Source: Chloroflexota bacterium (GTDB lineage Bacteria; Chloroflexota; Dehalococcoidia; Lucifugimonadales; UBA3495). Taken from it: a stretch of 33,238 bases of DNA. The stretch covers positions 1 to 33,238 of the forward strand of contig JADFFS010000019.1 of assembly GCA_022568195.1 (NCBI GenBank), read 5' to 3'. Positions 1-6,254 of the stretch are shown here, piece by piece. The notes beneath the pieces were generated by a model that was not told where the DNA came from, did no database searches, and worked only from the letters and a program-made list of their open reading frames with translations. How positions within the stretch are numbered: the first letter of the stretch is position 1; every line of letters starts with the position of its first letter. Position numbers and translations under genes: made by a program.

Positions 1-102
1 AGGGGCACAGCCCCCCTGCACTCCCCTTCTTATGGGTCTGCAGAGACGGGAATACCGGTCCGGCTTACCCATGCGATTCTACCACCTGAGTGACGCACCG
101 GC

Positions 103-636
103 CTAAAGCTCCAGCCTATAGGCCATTACAACCATGGTGGGCCCAGGGTGGAAGTCGTACTCTGGGACCCGTATAAAGCCCATTCTTTCGTACATGCCGC
201 GGGCTACCGCCATGAGCTCGGTGGTATGCAGGCCCAATGTGTGCGCACCCAACTGCCGGGACCGGCGCAGACATTCATCCATCAGGGACCGTCCGATGCC
301 CAGTCCCCTGCCGTCTGGATGGACGGCCAACAACCGGATGCCGGTCCAGCCGGAAGGCCATCCTCCCTGCTCGGTTGGCGCTGTATTGGGATAGAAGGTG
401 ACCGCGCCCACGAGACTGCCTCTGTGTTCCGCCACGATCAGTTCAGTTACATCAAGGCGGCCACGCACGTCCATGATGTCCCTGGCGTATCCCTCCCAAA
501 CTTCCGGAGGGATGGAAGCCTGATACTCCTGATAAGCGTCGCGTATCAGCAGCGCCACCTGGTCGATCTCTTCGGCTCTGGCGTCGCGTATGCGGGGTCG
601 ATCCTCACTCGAATCGGGCGCAGTAGGCTCGGGCAT
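103..636 (-). CDS. GNAT family N-acetyltransferase
   Basis: Predicted 177-residue acetyltransferase of the GNAT fold, which transfers an acetyl group from acetyl-CoA to an amine; the substrate cannot be told. The acetyl-CoA binding segment is visible as LLAVHPDGRGLGIGRSLMDE (the V-x-x-x-x-R/Q-x-x-G-x-G/A pattern), followed by LGLHTTELMAVARGMYERMGF, the usual C-terminal GNAT signature ending in a Tyr/Met-Gly-Phe. The ATG at 636 is chosen because AGGAG lies about 6 nt upstream; the longer open frame runs into the SDR gene and loses homology-like sequence. It begins 10 bp after the SDR stop, so the two are probably co-transcribed. Fold assignment is firm, function open. Confidence 0.88.
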   Translation of the reverse strand: MPEPTAPDSSEDRPRIRDARAEEIDQVALLIRDAYQEYQASIPPEVWEGYARDIMDVRGRLDVTELIVAEHRGSLVGAVTFYPNTAPTEQGGWPSGWTGIRLLAVHPDGRGLGIGRSLMDECLRRSRQLGAHTLGLHTTELMAVARGMYERMGFIRVPEYDFHPGPTMVVMAYRLEL

Positions 637-646
637 TTTGGCTCTC

Positions 647-1396
647 CTATTGGGCGGTGGCTCCTCCATCGATAACCAGCTCCGAGCCGGTGACGAATGA
701 CGCCTCGTCGGACGCCAGGTAGAGGACCCCGTAGGCGATCTCTTCCGGTGCGGCCCTTCTACCCATGGGCGTGCGCAAACGTGTCTGGTTCTGTTGGGCT
801 GGGTCCACGGGGAATTCATTGACCATCGGCGTGTCGACGCCGCCCGGGTGAACCGAGTTGGCCCTTATGTTTTCCTTGGCGTACTGGATGGCGGTGGCCT
901 TGGTGAACAGGCGCACCGCTCCCTTGGTGGCGATGTATGCAGCCGGCCCGATCCCTCGGATGCCCGAGATCGAGGAGATATTTACGATGGAGCCTCCCCC
1001 GGCACGGCGCATGGCGGGAATGGCAAGCTTGGTTCCCAGAAAGACGCTCTTGGCGTTGACATCCATGATCTGATCCCAATCTTCGCCGGTGGTCTCCTCT
1101 ATGGTCTTGCGAATGAGGATGGCGGCGTTGTTGACCAGCACGTCCAGCTTTCCGTATTTGCTTTCCGCCAGCGCGATGGCCTGCTCCCAATCGGGTGTGC
1201 TGGTCACGTCCAGGTGAACGTAGGTAGCTTCACCACCCAGCTCCTGTATCTCTGCTTCCACCTGCTGTCCCAGCTCATCCCGGATGTCCCCGAAGACAAC
1301 CTTTGCGCCTTCGCTGGCGAAAAGCCTGGCCTCCGCGGCGCCCTGCCCACGGGCTCCACCGGTGATGAGTGCGACTTTGCCATCGAGCCTTCCCAT
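647..1396 (-). CDS. SDR family NAD(P)-dependent oxidoreductase (3-oxoacyl-ACP reductase-like)
   Basis: A 249-residue classical short-chain dehydrogenase/reductase. The Rossmann dinucleotide motif TGGARGQG is at residues 12-19, NNAA near 89-92, the active-site Asn at about 114, Ser at 141/142, and YxxxK with Tyr154 and Lys158, so the full catalytic tetrad is present. An Asp (VVFGDIRD) after the second strand suggests NAD preference, which is inference. Sequence resembles the FabG/3-alpha-hydroxysteroid dehydrogenase group, whose members oxidise or reduce very different alcohols and ketones, so the substrate is unknown. The ATG at 1396 is chosen for the GGAGGAG just upstream; a 13-codon extension exists but has no such support. 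It is first of a two-gene unit with the acetyltransferase. Confidence 0.93.
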   Translation of the reverse strand: MGRLDGKVALITGGARGQGAAEARLFASEGAKVVFGDIRDELGQQVEAEIQELGGEATYVHLDVTSTPDWEQAIALAESKYGKLDVLVNNAAILIRKTIEETTGEDWDQIMDVNAKSVFLGTKLAIPAMRRAGGGSIVNISSISGIRGIGPAAYIATKGAVRLFTKATAIQYAKENIRANSVHPGGVDTPMVNEFPVDPAQQNQTRLRTPMGRRAAPEEIAYGVLYLASDEASFVTGSELVIDGGATAQ

Positions 1397-1852
1397 GTTG
1401 CTCCTCCTGCCGCGTATGTATTCAGCCATCGACACGTAACTTTAGTGAATTATCTCAGCCGGTGGTTCGACAAGCTCACCACGAACGGGTAGGGATTCCG
1501 GTTCCGTCCTGAGATTATTTTTGGTGCCGTTCGTCCTGTGTTGAGCGCACGCCACCGGTACACATTTTACCTTCGGGCGTCAGAGTGCTGTCAATCAACA
1601 GTTGGCTCGATCAGTTATCGAGAGCCGCCTGATATGTTTCTATGGTGGAGACGGGGGAAGATCGGGTGTTCACTATCTGCAAACACCGTTAATCCTCCAG
1701 ACCATCAGGTGGTCCGTATCTTGCATAGGCAATCGCTTTCGCAGTATCCTTCTGAGCCGTCGCGGGATTGCTTGAGGGGAAGCGCCTTTCGGTGGGTCTA
1801 AACCCGAGAGCGAATGAACCGCGGTCCCGTTTTCCGAGCGATGGCGCGAACC
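1397..1852. other. intergenic region with inverted repeat, no convincing gene
   Basis: This stretch separates the 3' end of the MDR oxidoreductase from the 5' end of the SDR gene. It holds the upstream region of the SDR gene and an interspersed inverted repeat at about 1463-1548. A plus-strand open frame at 1538-1801 has no ribosome binding site, unusual Cys/Trp/Arg-rich composition and no recognisable motif, so I do not call it. Confidence 0.5.
1463..1548. repeat. interspersed inverted repeat (GTTCGACAAGCTC / CCGTTCGTCC type)
   Basis: The left arm contains GTTCGACAAGCTCACCACGA followed by ACGG; the right arm, about 50 nt on, reads GCCGTTCGTCCTGTGTTGAG, roughly its reverse complement. The pattern resembles the short palindromic intergenic repeats common in Chloroflexota and other environmental genomes (TTCGACAAGCTCAGGACGAA type). 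There is no coding capacity or transposase. The element lies upstream of the SDR gene and could fold in RNA. Confidence 0.55.
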
Positions 1853-2893
1853 TCACACATTGATGATGACTTTTCCCCGGGCGTGTCCCTCTTCCAGATA
1901 TCGGATAGCATCCGCAACCTCGCTTAATGGGTAACGTCTATCTATAACAGGTACTACTTTGCCATCTTCAAGAAGCTCTCCCATGAAACCCAGGTCCGCT
2001 TTGTTTACCTTCACTGTCCCCATGGCACCGATTGTTTTGCTGCCGGTCATTGACACCCATGCGCCCAGGAACACAACCTGGAACAACAAGTGAGGCATGG
2101 TTGTAAATCCGGTAACGACACAAATTCCCTTGGGGTTTAATGCACGCTTATAATCCGCAGCCGAACGATTGCCCACAGCACAATAAATCAGGTCATAAGT
2201 CTGCCCGTTTTTAGTGAAATCCTCTTGCGTGTAATCAATGACATGATCCGCACCAATCGAGCGCACCATGTCCAGATTCCGCGTGCTGCACACGCCGGTC
2301 ACTTCAGCCCCGAATGATTTGGCAATCTGCACCGCAAACGTACCCACACCACCAGACGCACCATTAATCAAAACCTTTTGCCCGGGCTGAATCTGTCCTT
2401 TATCACGAAGACCTTGCAGGGCGGTGACTGCCGCTACAGGTACGGCCGCTGCTTCCTCGAATGTCGTACCGGCCGGTTTCAGCACTAATGCCTTCTCAGT
2501 AACACATACATACTCGGCAAAAGCGCCCACATAACCATAGGAGAATATGGACCCGAATATCTCATCACCTGGTTGAAACTGCTTTACGTTTCCGCCAACC
2601 GCTTCAACTCGCCCCGCCAAATCAGCTCCGAGTATCTTGCGTTTTGGTTTGAGCAGCCCCATCGCTAGGCGGCCAAAGAACGGTGTAGCTCTCAGGAAGT
2701 GCCAGTCAAGTGGATTTACGGATGCCGCCTGAACTTTTATCAAGACTTCATCGTCCTTGGGGGTAGGTTTTTCTACCTCCTTTAATTCAAGAACATCAGG
2801 TGGGCCATATTTGTGATAAACAATCGCTTTCATCTCATTAGTCCCTGGAAGCATCGCAATTCGCGTACCTGGGTTAGTTGTTGCATTGTTCAT
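1853..2893 (-). CDS. MDR-family NAD(P)-dependent alcohol dehydrogenase / quinone oxidoreductase
   Basis: A 346-residue medium-chain dehydrogenase/reductase of the zinc-independent quinone oxidoreductase type. The N-terminal GroES-like domain carries ILGADLAGRVEAVG and the PGDEIFG turn; the Rossmann domain carries the nucleotide motif NGASGGVGTFAVQIAK. The catalytic and structural zinc-binding Cys clusters of classical alcohol dehydrogenases are absent, so reduction of a quinone or activated alkene with NAD(P)H is more likely than zinc-dependent alcohol oxidation. The family core begins at Met21 (MKAIVYHKYGPP), but the ATG at 2893 has GGAGG about 10 nt upstream while codon 21 has only a weak site, so the extended start is kept. 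It stands alone on its strand. Confidence 0.88.
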   Translation of the reverse strand: MNNATTNPGTRIAMLPGTNEMKAIVYHKYGPPDVLELKEVEKPTPKDDEVLIKVQAASVNPLDWHFLRATPFFGRLAMGLLKPKRKILGADLAGRVEAVGGNVKQFQPGDEIFGSIFSYGYVGAFAEYVCVTEKALVLKPAGTTFEEAAAVPVAAVTALQGLRDKGQIQPGQKVLINGASGGVGTFAVQIAKSFGAEVTGVCSTRNLDMVRSIGADHVIDYTQEDFTKNGQTYDLIYCAVGNRSAADYKRALNPKGICVVTGFTTMPHLLFQVVFLGAWVSMTGSKTIGAMGTVKVNKADLGFMGELLEDGKVVPVIDRRYPLSEVADAIRYLEEGHARGKVIINV

Positions 2894-3295
2894 CGCTATC
2901 CCGCCTCCAACATTTTGATTGGTCTTTACGGCTCTAGGTTAGGCCGTCCCCTGACGTGTGTAATCGGCAAAGCGCATGATTTAGACATGCAAAAAGGCTG
3001 GCCGTTGGGCCAGCCTTTTTACTGAGAAGTTTCTAGTACTTTGTTATGAGCGGAGTTTGATAATGCCCCCTAATATGCCTTGGTAATGCTGATGTATTCA
3101 AGCCGGACGAGCAAATCAGGTTCGACAGCCCGTTCTACATTGACTTCATCCAGCGTGTTGGTCAGGTTTTCGGCATCCGAGGCTGGGGAGCCTGGTGTCG
3201 CGCCGTGGCTGCTCCTTTGGCTATATTGAGAGTTTGGCGAGACGCAAGCTGGTAGAGGTATTCACGCGGTTAACGACATTGCAGTGGTGACAAAA
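2894..3295. other. intergenic region between MDR gene and tRNA-Asn, with a possible gene remnant
   Basis: Apart from the strong hairpin at 2991-3020, the minus strand keeps an open stretch from about 3247 down to a TAG near 3079. It encodes an acidic tail ending LVRLEYISITKAY but has no start codon after its upstream TGA. Codon use looks gene-like toward the 3' end, so this may be the tail of a decayed gene; I recognise no family. Confidence 0.3.
2991..3020. terminator. bidirectional intrinsic terminator
   Basis: A perfect 13-bp stem (AAAAAGGCTGGCC, loop GTTG, GGCCAGCCTTTTT) with a U-run on both strands. It can end minus-strand transcription coming from tRNA-Asn and sits upstream of the MDR oxidoreductase, insulating it from read-through. 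Confidence 0.85.
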
Positions 3296-3370
3296 TGGCT
3301 CCCGAGCTAGGATTCGAACCTAGGACCTAGCGGTTAACAGCCGCCCGCTCTACCGCTGAGCTACTCGGGA
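3296..3370 (-). tRNA. tRNA-Asn (anticodon GTT)
   Basis: The minus strand folds as a complete cloverleaf: acceptor TCCCGAG/CTCGGGA, D-stem GCTC/GAGC, anticodon stem GGCGG/CCGCT with loop CTGTTAA, T-stem CTAGG/CCTAG with loop TTCGAAT, discriminator G, and an encoded CCA at 3296-3298. The anticodon GTT (3336-3338 on the plus strand) reads AAC/AAT, hence asparagine. No intron is present. A consensus promoter lies upstream at 3407-3435. Confidence 0.97.
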
Positions 3371-3406
3371 ATGGACCTAGCCAGGAGGACTGGCCGGAGG
3401 AATGGG

Positions 3407-3435
3407 ATTGTAGCACCTCCCGGTTTAACTCTCAA
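3407..3435 (-). promoter_or_regulatory. sigma70-type promoter of tRNA-Asn
   Basis: Reading the minus strand: TTGAGA, 17 nt, TACAAT, with transcription expected to start about 30 nt before the tRNA 5' end. Spacing is ideal and both boxes are near consensus. Confidence 0.7.
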
Positions 3436-3661
3436 CTTTAAGTCTCAAACTCACGGGTTTCACCATCATCCCCAACACCACGAATCCATCCGGAACTGTG
3501 CTCCGTATATTTTGTCGGAGGAGAGGAATAGCAGTTTCGCTCCGGCACCCAGGTTTGAATGCATCCCCACCTCCTCATCTGCGGGTGCCCAACCCCCAGG
3601 GCGCCTCCGCATCGGGGACTCCGGACTTTTTTATTTCTTTCGGAGCCCCCTAGCAAATGCA

Positions 3662-3693
3662 AAGAGAGGGCAGCCTTAAGGCTGCCCTCTCTT
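3662..3693 (-). terminator. intrinsic terminator of the hsp20 transcription unit
   Basis: A perfect 14-bp stem (AAGAGAGGGCAGCC, loop TTAA, mirrored arm), 30 nt beyond the stop of the zinc-ribbon gene on the minus strand. The arm ends in T-rich sequence on the minus strand. It probably ends the hsp20-containing unit and protects the tRNA gene from read-through. Confidence 0.8.
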
Positions 3694-3722
3694 GTTGTTC
3701 CCCCGGCGTGTTTAACGGCTGA

Positions 3723-3917
3723 TCAGGCGGCTATTCTTTCCAGACTCCTGGGTACGTCCGCCATCGGGTCCTCGGCCGGTTGCAGCGATTGCACCCGAGC
3801 TTGTTCATCCTCCGTCAGGTAGTGGGCGCACTGGAGACACGCGATGTACTCGCCGTAGATGTCGGCAGCCTCATAGAGGTCACCGCGACATTTGGGGCAA
3901 GCTTTAATCCAAAACAT
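3723..3917 (-). CDS. small zinc-ribbon protein
   Basis: A 64-residue protein with two CxxC knuckles (Cys7/Cys10 and Cys27/Cys30) arranged as a zinc ribbon, followed by an acidic tail. The motif is ACPKC ... ACLQC. Such ribbons bind one zinc and often mediate protein or nucleic-acid contacts; no specific function is assigned. The ATG at 3917 is chosen because AGGAG lies 8 nt upstream, and the longer open frame is out of character (Leu/Cys/Arg-rich). It starts 14 nt after the stop of the 83-residue gene and is followed at once by a terminator, so it is the last gene of the unit headed by hsp20. Confidence 0.75.
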   Translation of the reverse strand: MFWIKACPKCRGDLYEAADIYGEYIACLQCAHYLTEDEQARVQSLQPAEDPMADVPRSLERIAA

Positions 3918-3931
3918 TTTCTGTGCTCCTG

Positions 3932-4183
3932 TTATCTCGGCAGGCCGCCGCCGACCCCGTACCGTGGGGCAGCCTTGGGCTTGGCCGGGCCGTAGAAGGC
4001 ATAATAGCGCACACCCGGGGAGGGCATGGAGTAAGACCAATTGCCGGTTTCGACTCCGGTGGCTTCACGTGAATCCACCGACCCAAGCAAGGCGTCTTCC
4101 ACCTCACGGTCCAGCGTCGCCTGCAACTTGTCCTCGTCCACCCGCCCAACAACCGCTGCTTGTCTGATATCTAGTAGTACCAT
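3932..4183 (-). CDS. hypothetical protein in the heat-shock unit
   Basis: An 83-residue protein of unrecognised family. The N-terminal half is acidic and amphipathic; the C-terminal half is Gly/Pro/Tyr-rich (GVRYYAFYGPAKPKA) and probably extended. There is no signal peptide or membrane segment. The ATG at 4183 has GAGAGG about 6 nt upstream; a TTG seven codons earlier overlaps that site and is rejected. It lies between hsp20 and the zinc-ribbon gene on the same strand, 14 nt from the latter, so heat-shock co-expression is inferred. A 123-nt gap to hsp20 holds two tandem near-identical segments (TTCCAACGTTCTTTCCAGG-like, about 4198-4236). Confidence 0.6.
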   Translation of the reverse strand: MVLLDIRQAAVVGRVDEDKLQATLDREVEDALLGSVDSREATGVETGNWSYSMPSPGVRYYAFYGPAKPKAAPRYGVGGGLPR

Positions 4184-4306
4184 CGCGCGCCTCTCATATT
4201 CCAACGTTCTTTCCAGGTTCCGACGTTCTTTTCAGGGTTACTCCAGGATGGGGGAACGCCCCAGGTATGGGTACGCTCCCCCTCGTTCGCGCGGCCAGTG
4301 ACCGGC

Positions 4307-4777
4307 TTATTTTTCGTTGGAGTCCAGGGCCTTATTGGTGGTGACCGTCAGGTGCTTGGCCTTCTTGGCCTCCACCTTGGGCAGGGTGATGGTAAGGATA
4401 CCGTTCTCGTAGTGGGGTTCCCCTTTGGTCGCGTCTACTGTCTCGGGCAGGCGAACCGTGCGATAGAAAGACCCCGTGCGGCGCTCCCGCAACAAGTAGC
4501 CATCCTCGTCCCGCTTCTCATCCACCTTTGTGCTGCCACTGATGGTGAGAATCCGGTCCTCCACGGTAACGTCGATGTCCTCGGGGTTTACCCCGGGCAG
4601 GGACGCTCGAACCACCAGGTTATCTCCTTCCTCGTAGGCGTCCAAAGGAATCGACCATTTCGTCCCGTCCCGCCCGTTTATGTAGGCCGGGTTACGGGGG
4701 AATACCCGCCAAAAGCGGTCCATGCTCCGGTGCATCCGGCCAAAGTCGAATAGTGGGTCCCAACGCTGCAATACCAT
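4307..4777 (-). CDS. hsp20: Hsp20/alpha-crystallin family small heat shock protein
   Basis: A 156-residue small heat shock protein, an ATP-independent holdase that keeps unfolding proteins soluble for refolding by other chaperones. The alpha-crystallin domain spans about residues 40-140: PLDAYEEGDNLVVRASLPGV opens it, EDRILTISGS is the central strand, and the end carries the signature ENGILTITLPK. The N-terminal arm is short and aromatic (WDPLFDFGRM). The ATG at 4777 has AGGAGG about 8 nt upstream. Transcription is divergent from dnaJ-hspR-clpC, and HAIR-like HspR sites overlap its promoter, so HspR repression is expected. Confidence 0.95.
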   Translation of the reverse strand: MVLQRWDPLFDFGRMHRSMDRFWRVFPRNPAYINGRDGTKWSIPLDAYEEGDNLVVRASLPGVNPEDIDVTVEDRILTISGSTKVDEKRDEDGYLLRERRTGSFYRTVRLPETVDATKGEPHYENGILTITLPKVEAKKAKHLTVTTNKALDSNEK

Positions 4778-4853
4778 TGTTAGCTCCTCCTTAGTATGGT
4801 GTTGTTTCTCGGCTTGTGAGGGGATTTTTACCCCTCTATGCCTGTCAAACATG

Positions 4854-4882
4854 AGTATAAATACTTGAGTCTTACTTGTCAA
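4854..4882 (-). promoter_or_regulatory. hsp20 promoter
   Basis: On the minus strand: TTGACA, exactly 17 nt, TATACT, a full-consensus -35 and near-consensus -10, about 75 nt upstream of the hsp20 ATG. The -35 and the spacer are covered by the HAIR-like element at 4864-4883, so bound repressor would block RNA polymerase. Confidence 0.8.
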
Positions 4883-4883
4883 G
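4864..4883. promoter_or_regulatory. HAIR-like HspR operator
   Basis: The sequence CTTGAGTCTTACTTGTCAAG is an imperfect inverted repeat close to the HspR-associated inverted repeat known from actinobacteria (CTTGAGT-N7-ACTCAAG), one base shorter in the spacer. It overlaps the hsp20 promoter and lies about 50 nt upstream of the dnaJ -35 box. The hspR gene is two genes away in the same locus, which supports autoregulation. Confidence 0.7.
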
Positions 4884-4902
4884 TATTATTATAGATATCG
4901 CA

Positions 4903-4938
4903 TCAAGTATTCTGTGTTGACGTTGGCTTTTTACTTGA
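4903..4938. promoter_or_regulatory. second set of HAIR half-sites at the dnaJ promoter
   Basis: A TCAAG half-site at 4903-4907 and a CTTGA half-site at 4934-4938 lie beside the dnaJ promoter; the second overlaps its -35 box. The 5-mers are the same as in the HAIR-like element but are spaced more widely, so this is a weaker candidate operator. Confidence 0.4.
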
Positions 4939-4963
4939 CTTAACCTCATATCTTAGCTAAAAT
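4935..4963 (+). promoter_or_regulatory. dnaJ-hspR-clpC operon promoter
   Basis: TTGACT, 17 nt, TAAAAT, 28 nt before the dnaJ start codon. CTTGAC at the -35 is also an HspR half-site. The expected 5' leader is about 20 nt and includes the AGGAG used by dnaJ. Confidence 0.75.
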
Positions 4964-4991
4964 TCTTACAGGAGCTAAGGAGCCAACAGGC

Positions 4992-5870
4992 ATGAGCGAC
5001 TATTACCAACTATTGGGAGTCCCACGGACTGCCAGCCAAAAGGACATAAGGTCGGCCTATCGAAGTTTGGCCCGCCAGTTTCATCCCGACGTTAACGCTG
5101 GGGAGAAAGCGTCGGAAGAGAAGTTCAAGGAGATCAACGAGGCCTATAGCGTTCTCTCCGACCAGGACAAGCGTCGTAAGTACGATAGGTACGGGGATAA
5201 TTGGGCCCATTCAGACCAGATGGACGAGGCCGCCGCCCGAGCCGGGCACGGAGGGGGATTCCAATGGACCGGTGCGGGCGGCGACGACCCGTTCTCCGCC
5301 TTCGGCGTCGAGGGCGGCGGCATATTCGATGGGCTCTTCGGCAATGTGCGGCAGCGAGTCCGCCGTCCGAGAAGCACTGAATATCAAGTCGAAGTATCCC
5401 TTGAAGAGGCCTATAACGGCACCACACGGGTTTTGACTCAGTCTGGGGGCCGGCGCCTGGAGGTGAAAATCCCCGCTGGAGTGGACAACGGCTCCAGGGT
5501 GCATATTGCGCCCGATTCAGGCGGTGCCGGGGACCTTTATCTGGTGATTTCGGTCCAGGAGCACAAGCAGTTTCAGCGGCAAGGGCGGGACCTTTACACC
5601 GAGGTGGAGGCGCGCCTGGAAGAAGCTGTGTTGGGCGGGGACCTGCATGTAACGACCTTGCGAGGCCGGTTGGCCCTGACCATACCCCCGGAAACCCAAA
5701 ACGGCCAGCGGTTCCGATTGGCTGGGCAGGGAATGCCGGCGTTGAACAACCCGGACACCAAAGGCGACCTGTACGCCACGGTCAAGGTCAAACTACCCAC
5801 GGGTCTGAGCGAGGAAGAGCAGCAGTTGTTCCGCCGCCTCAAAGAGCTTCAGGCCAGCAAAAGCGAGTAA
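4992..5870 (+). CDS. dnaJ: DnaJ-family co-chaperone, class B (CbpA-like, no zinc finger)
   Basis: A 292-residue J-protein. The J-domain fills residues 1-68 with the HPD triad at 31-33, which stimulates DnaK ATPase. A Gly/Phe-rich linker follows (residues about 80-115), then two C-terminal substrate-binding beta-domains; the cysteine-rich zinc domain of classical DnaJ is missing. Length and order match CbpA-type proteins. AGGAG upstream supports the ATG at 4992. hspR begins 2 nt after its stop and clpC follows, forming a stress operon. No dnaK or grpE is in the window, so its Hsp70 partner must be encoded elsewhere. Confidence 0.94.
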   Translation: MSDYYQLLGVPRTASQKDIRSAYRSLARQFHPDVNAGEKASEEKFKEINEAYSVLSDQDKRRKYDRYGDNWAHSDQMDEAAARAGHGGGFQWTGAGGDDPFSAFGVEGGGIFDGLFGNVRQRVRRPRSTEYQVEVSLEEAYNGTTRVLTQSGGRRLEVKIPAGVDNGSRVHIAPDSGGAGDLYLVISVQEHKQFQRQGRDLYTEVEARLEEAVLGGDLHVTTLRGRLALTIPPETQNGQRFRLAGQGMPALNNPDTKGDLYATVKVKLPTGLSEEEQQLFRRLKELQASKSE

Positions 5871-5872
5871 TT

Positions 5873-6238
5873 ATGGTTTCAGTGAATCAATTTCAAGATG
5901 AACCCTGCTTTGTAATCAGCGTAGCCGCCCGCATCGTTGGTGTGCACGCTCAAACATTGCGCTATTACGAGCGGGTGCGCCTCATTTCGCCGTCGCGTAC
6001 CGAGGGCAGGCAGCGGTTGTATTCCTTGGCCGACATCGAGCGTTTGCGACGAATCAAGACCCTCACCGAGGAAATGGGAGTGAATCTTGCCGGTGCCGAG
6101 GTGGCCATGAAGTTGATGCTCCGCATCGGGGAGCTGGAGGCGGAAGTGGAGCAATTGAACGGCGAGGTCCGCCACCTGAAGGGCCGAGACGGCCCCCCAA
6201 CCAGCGCCGCCGGCACCCGCCGCAGGAATAACTCGTAG
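5873..6238 (+). CDS. hspR: MerR-family heat shock repressor HspR
   Basis: A 121-residue DNA-binding protein with a MerR-type winged helix-turn-helix at residues about 12-80 (ISVAARIVGVHAQTLRYYER, then RLYSLADIERL) and a C-terminal coiled coil for dimerisation (residues about 85-108). HspR represses chaperone genes by binding HAIR sites, and in actinobacteria DnaK acts as co-repressor. Here it lies between dnaJ and clpC, 2 nt after dnaJ, and HAIR-like sites sit in front of the operon and of hsp20, so a negative feedback loop is expected. The start is set by proximity to the dnaJ stop, suggesting translational coupling. Confidence 0.92.
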   Translation: MVSVNQFQDEPCFVISVAARIVGVHAQTLRYYERVRLISPSRTEGRQRLYSLADIERLRRIKTLTEEMGVNLAGAEVAMKLMLRIGELEAEVEQLNGEVRHLKGRDGPPTSAAGTRRRNNS

Positions 6239-6254
6239 ATCAAGGAGACACCCC

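Larger units (their letters stand above)
3371..3722. other. intergenic region upstream of tRNA-Asn
   Basis: It holds the tRNA promoter (3407-3435), an imperfect hairpin at 3614-3650 (GGGGACTCCG / CGGAGCCCCC) and the terminator at 3662-3693. Open frames on both strands here lack ribosome binding sites and family features and are judged spurious. Confidence 0.5.

Noticed and set aside
1538-1801. Plus-strand open frame of 87 codons
   Set aside because: No ribosome binding site, unusual composition, and overlap with a repeat.
3371-3679. Plus-strand open frame upstream of tRNA-Asn
   Set aside because: It covers the tRNA promoter and a terminator arm and has no ribosome binding site.
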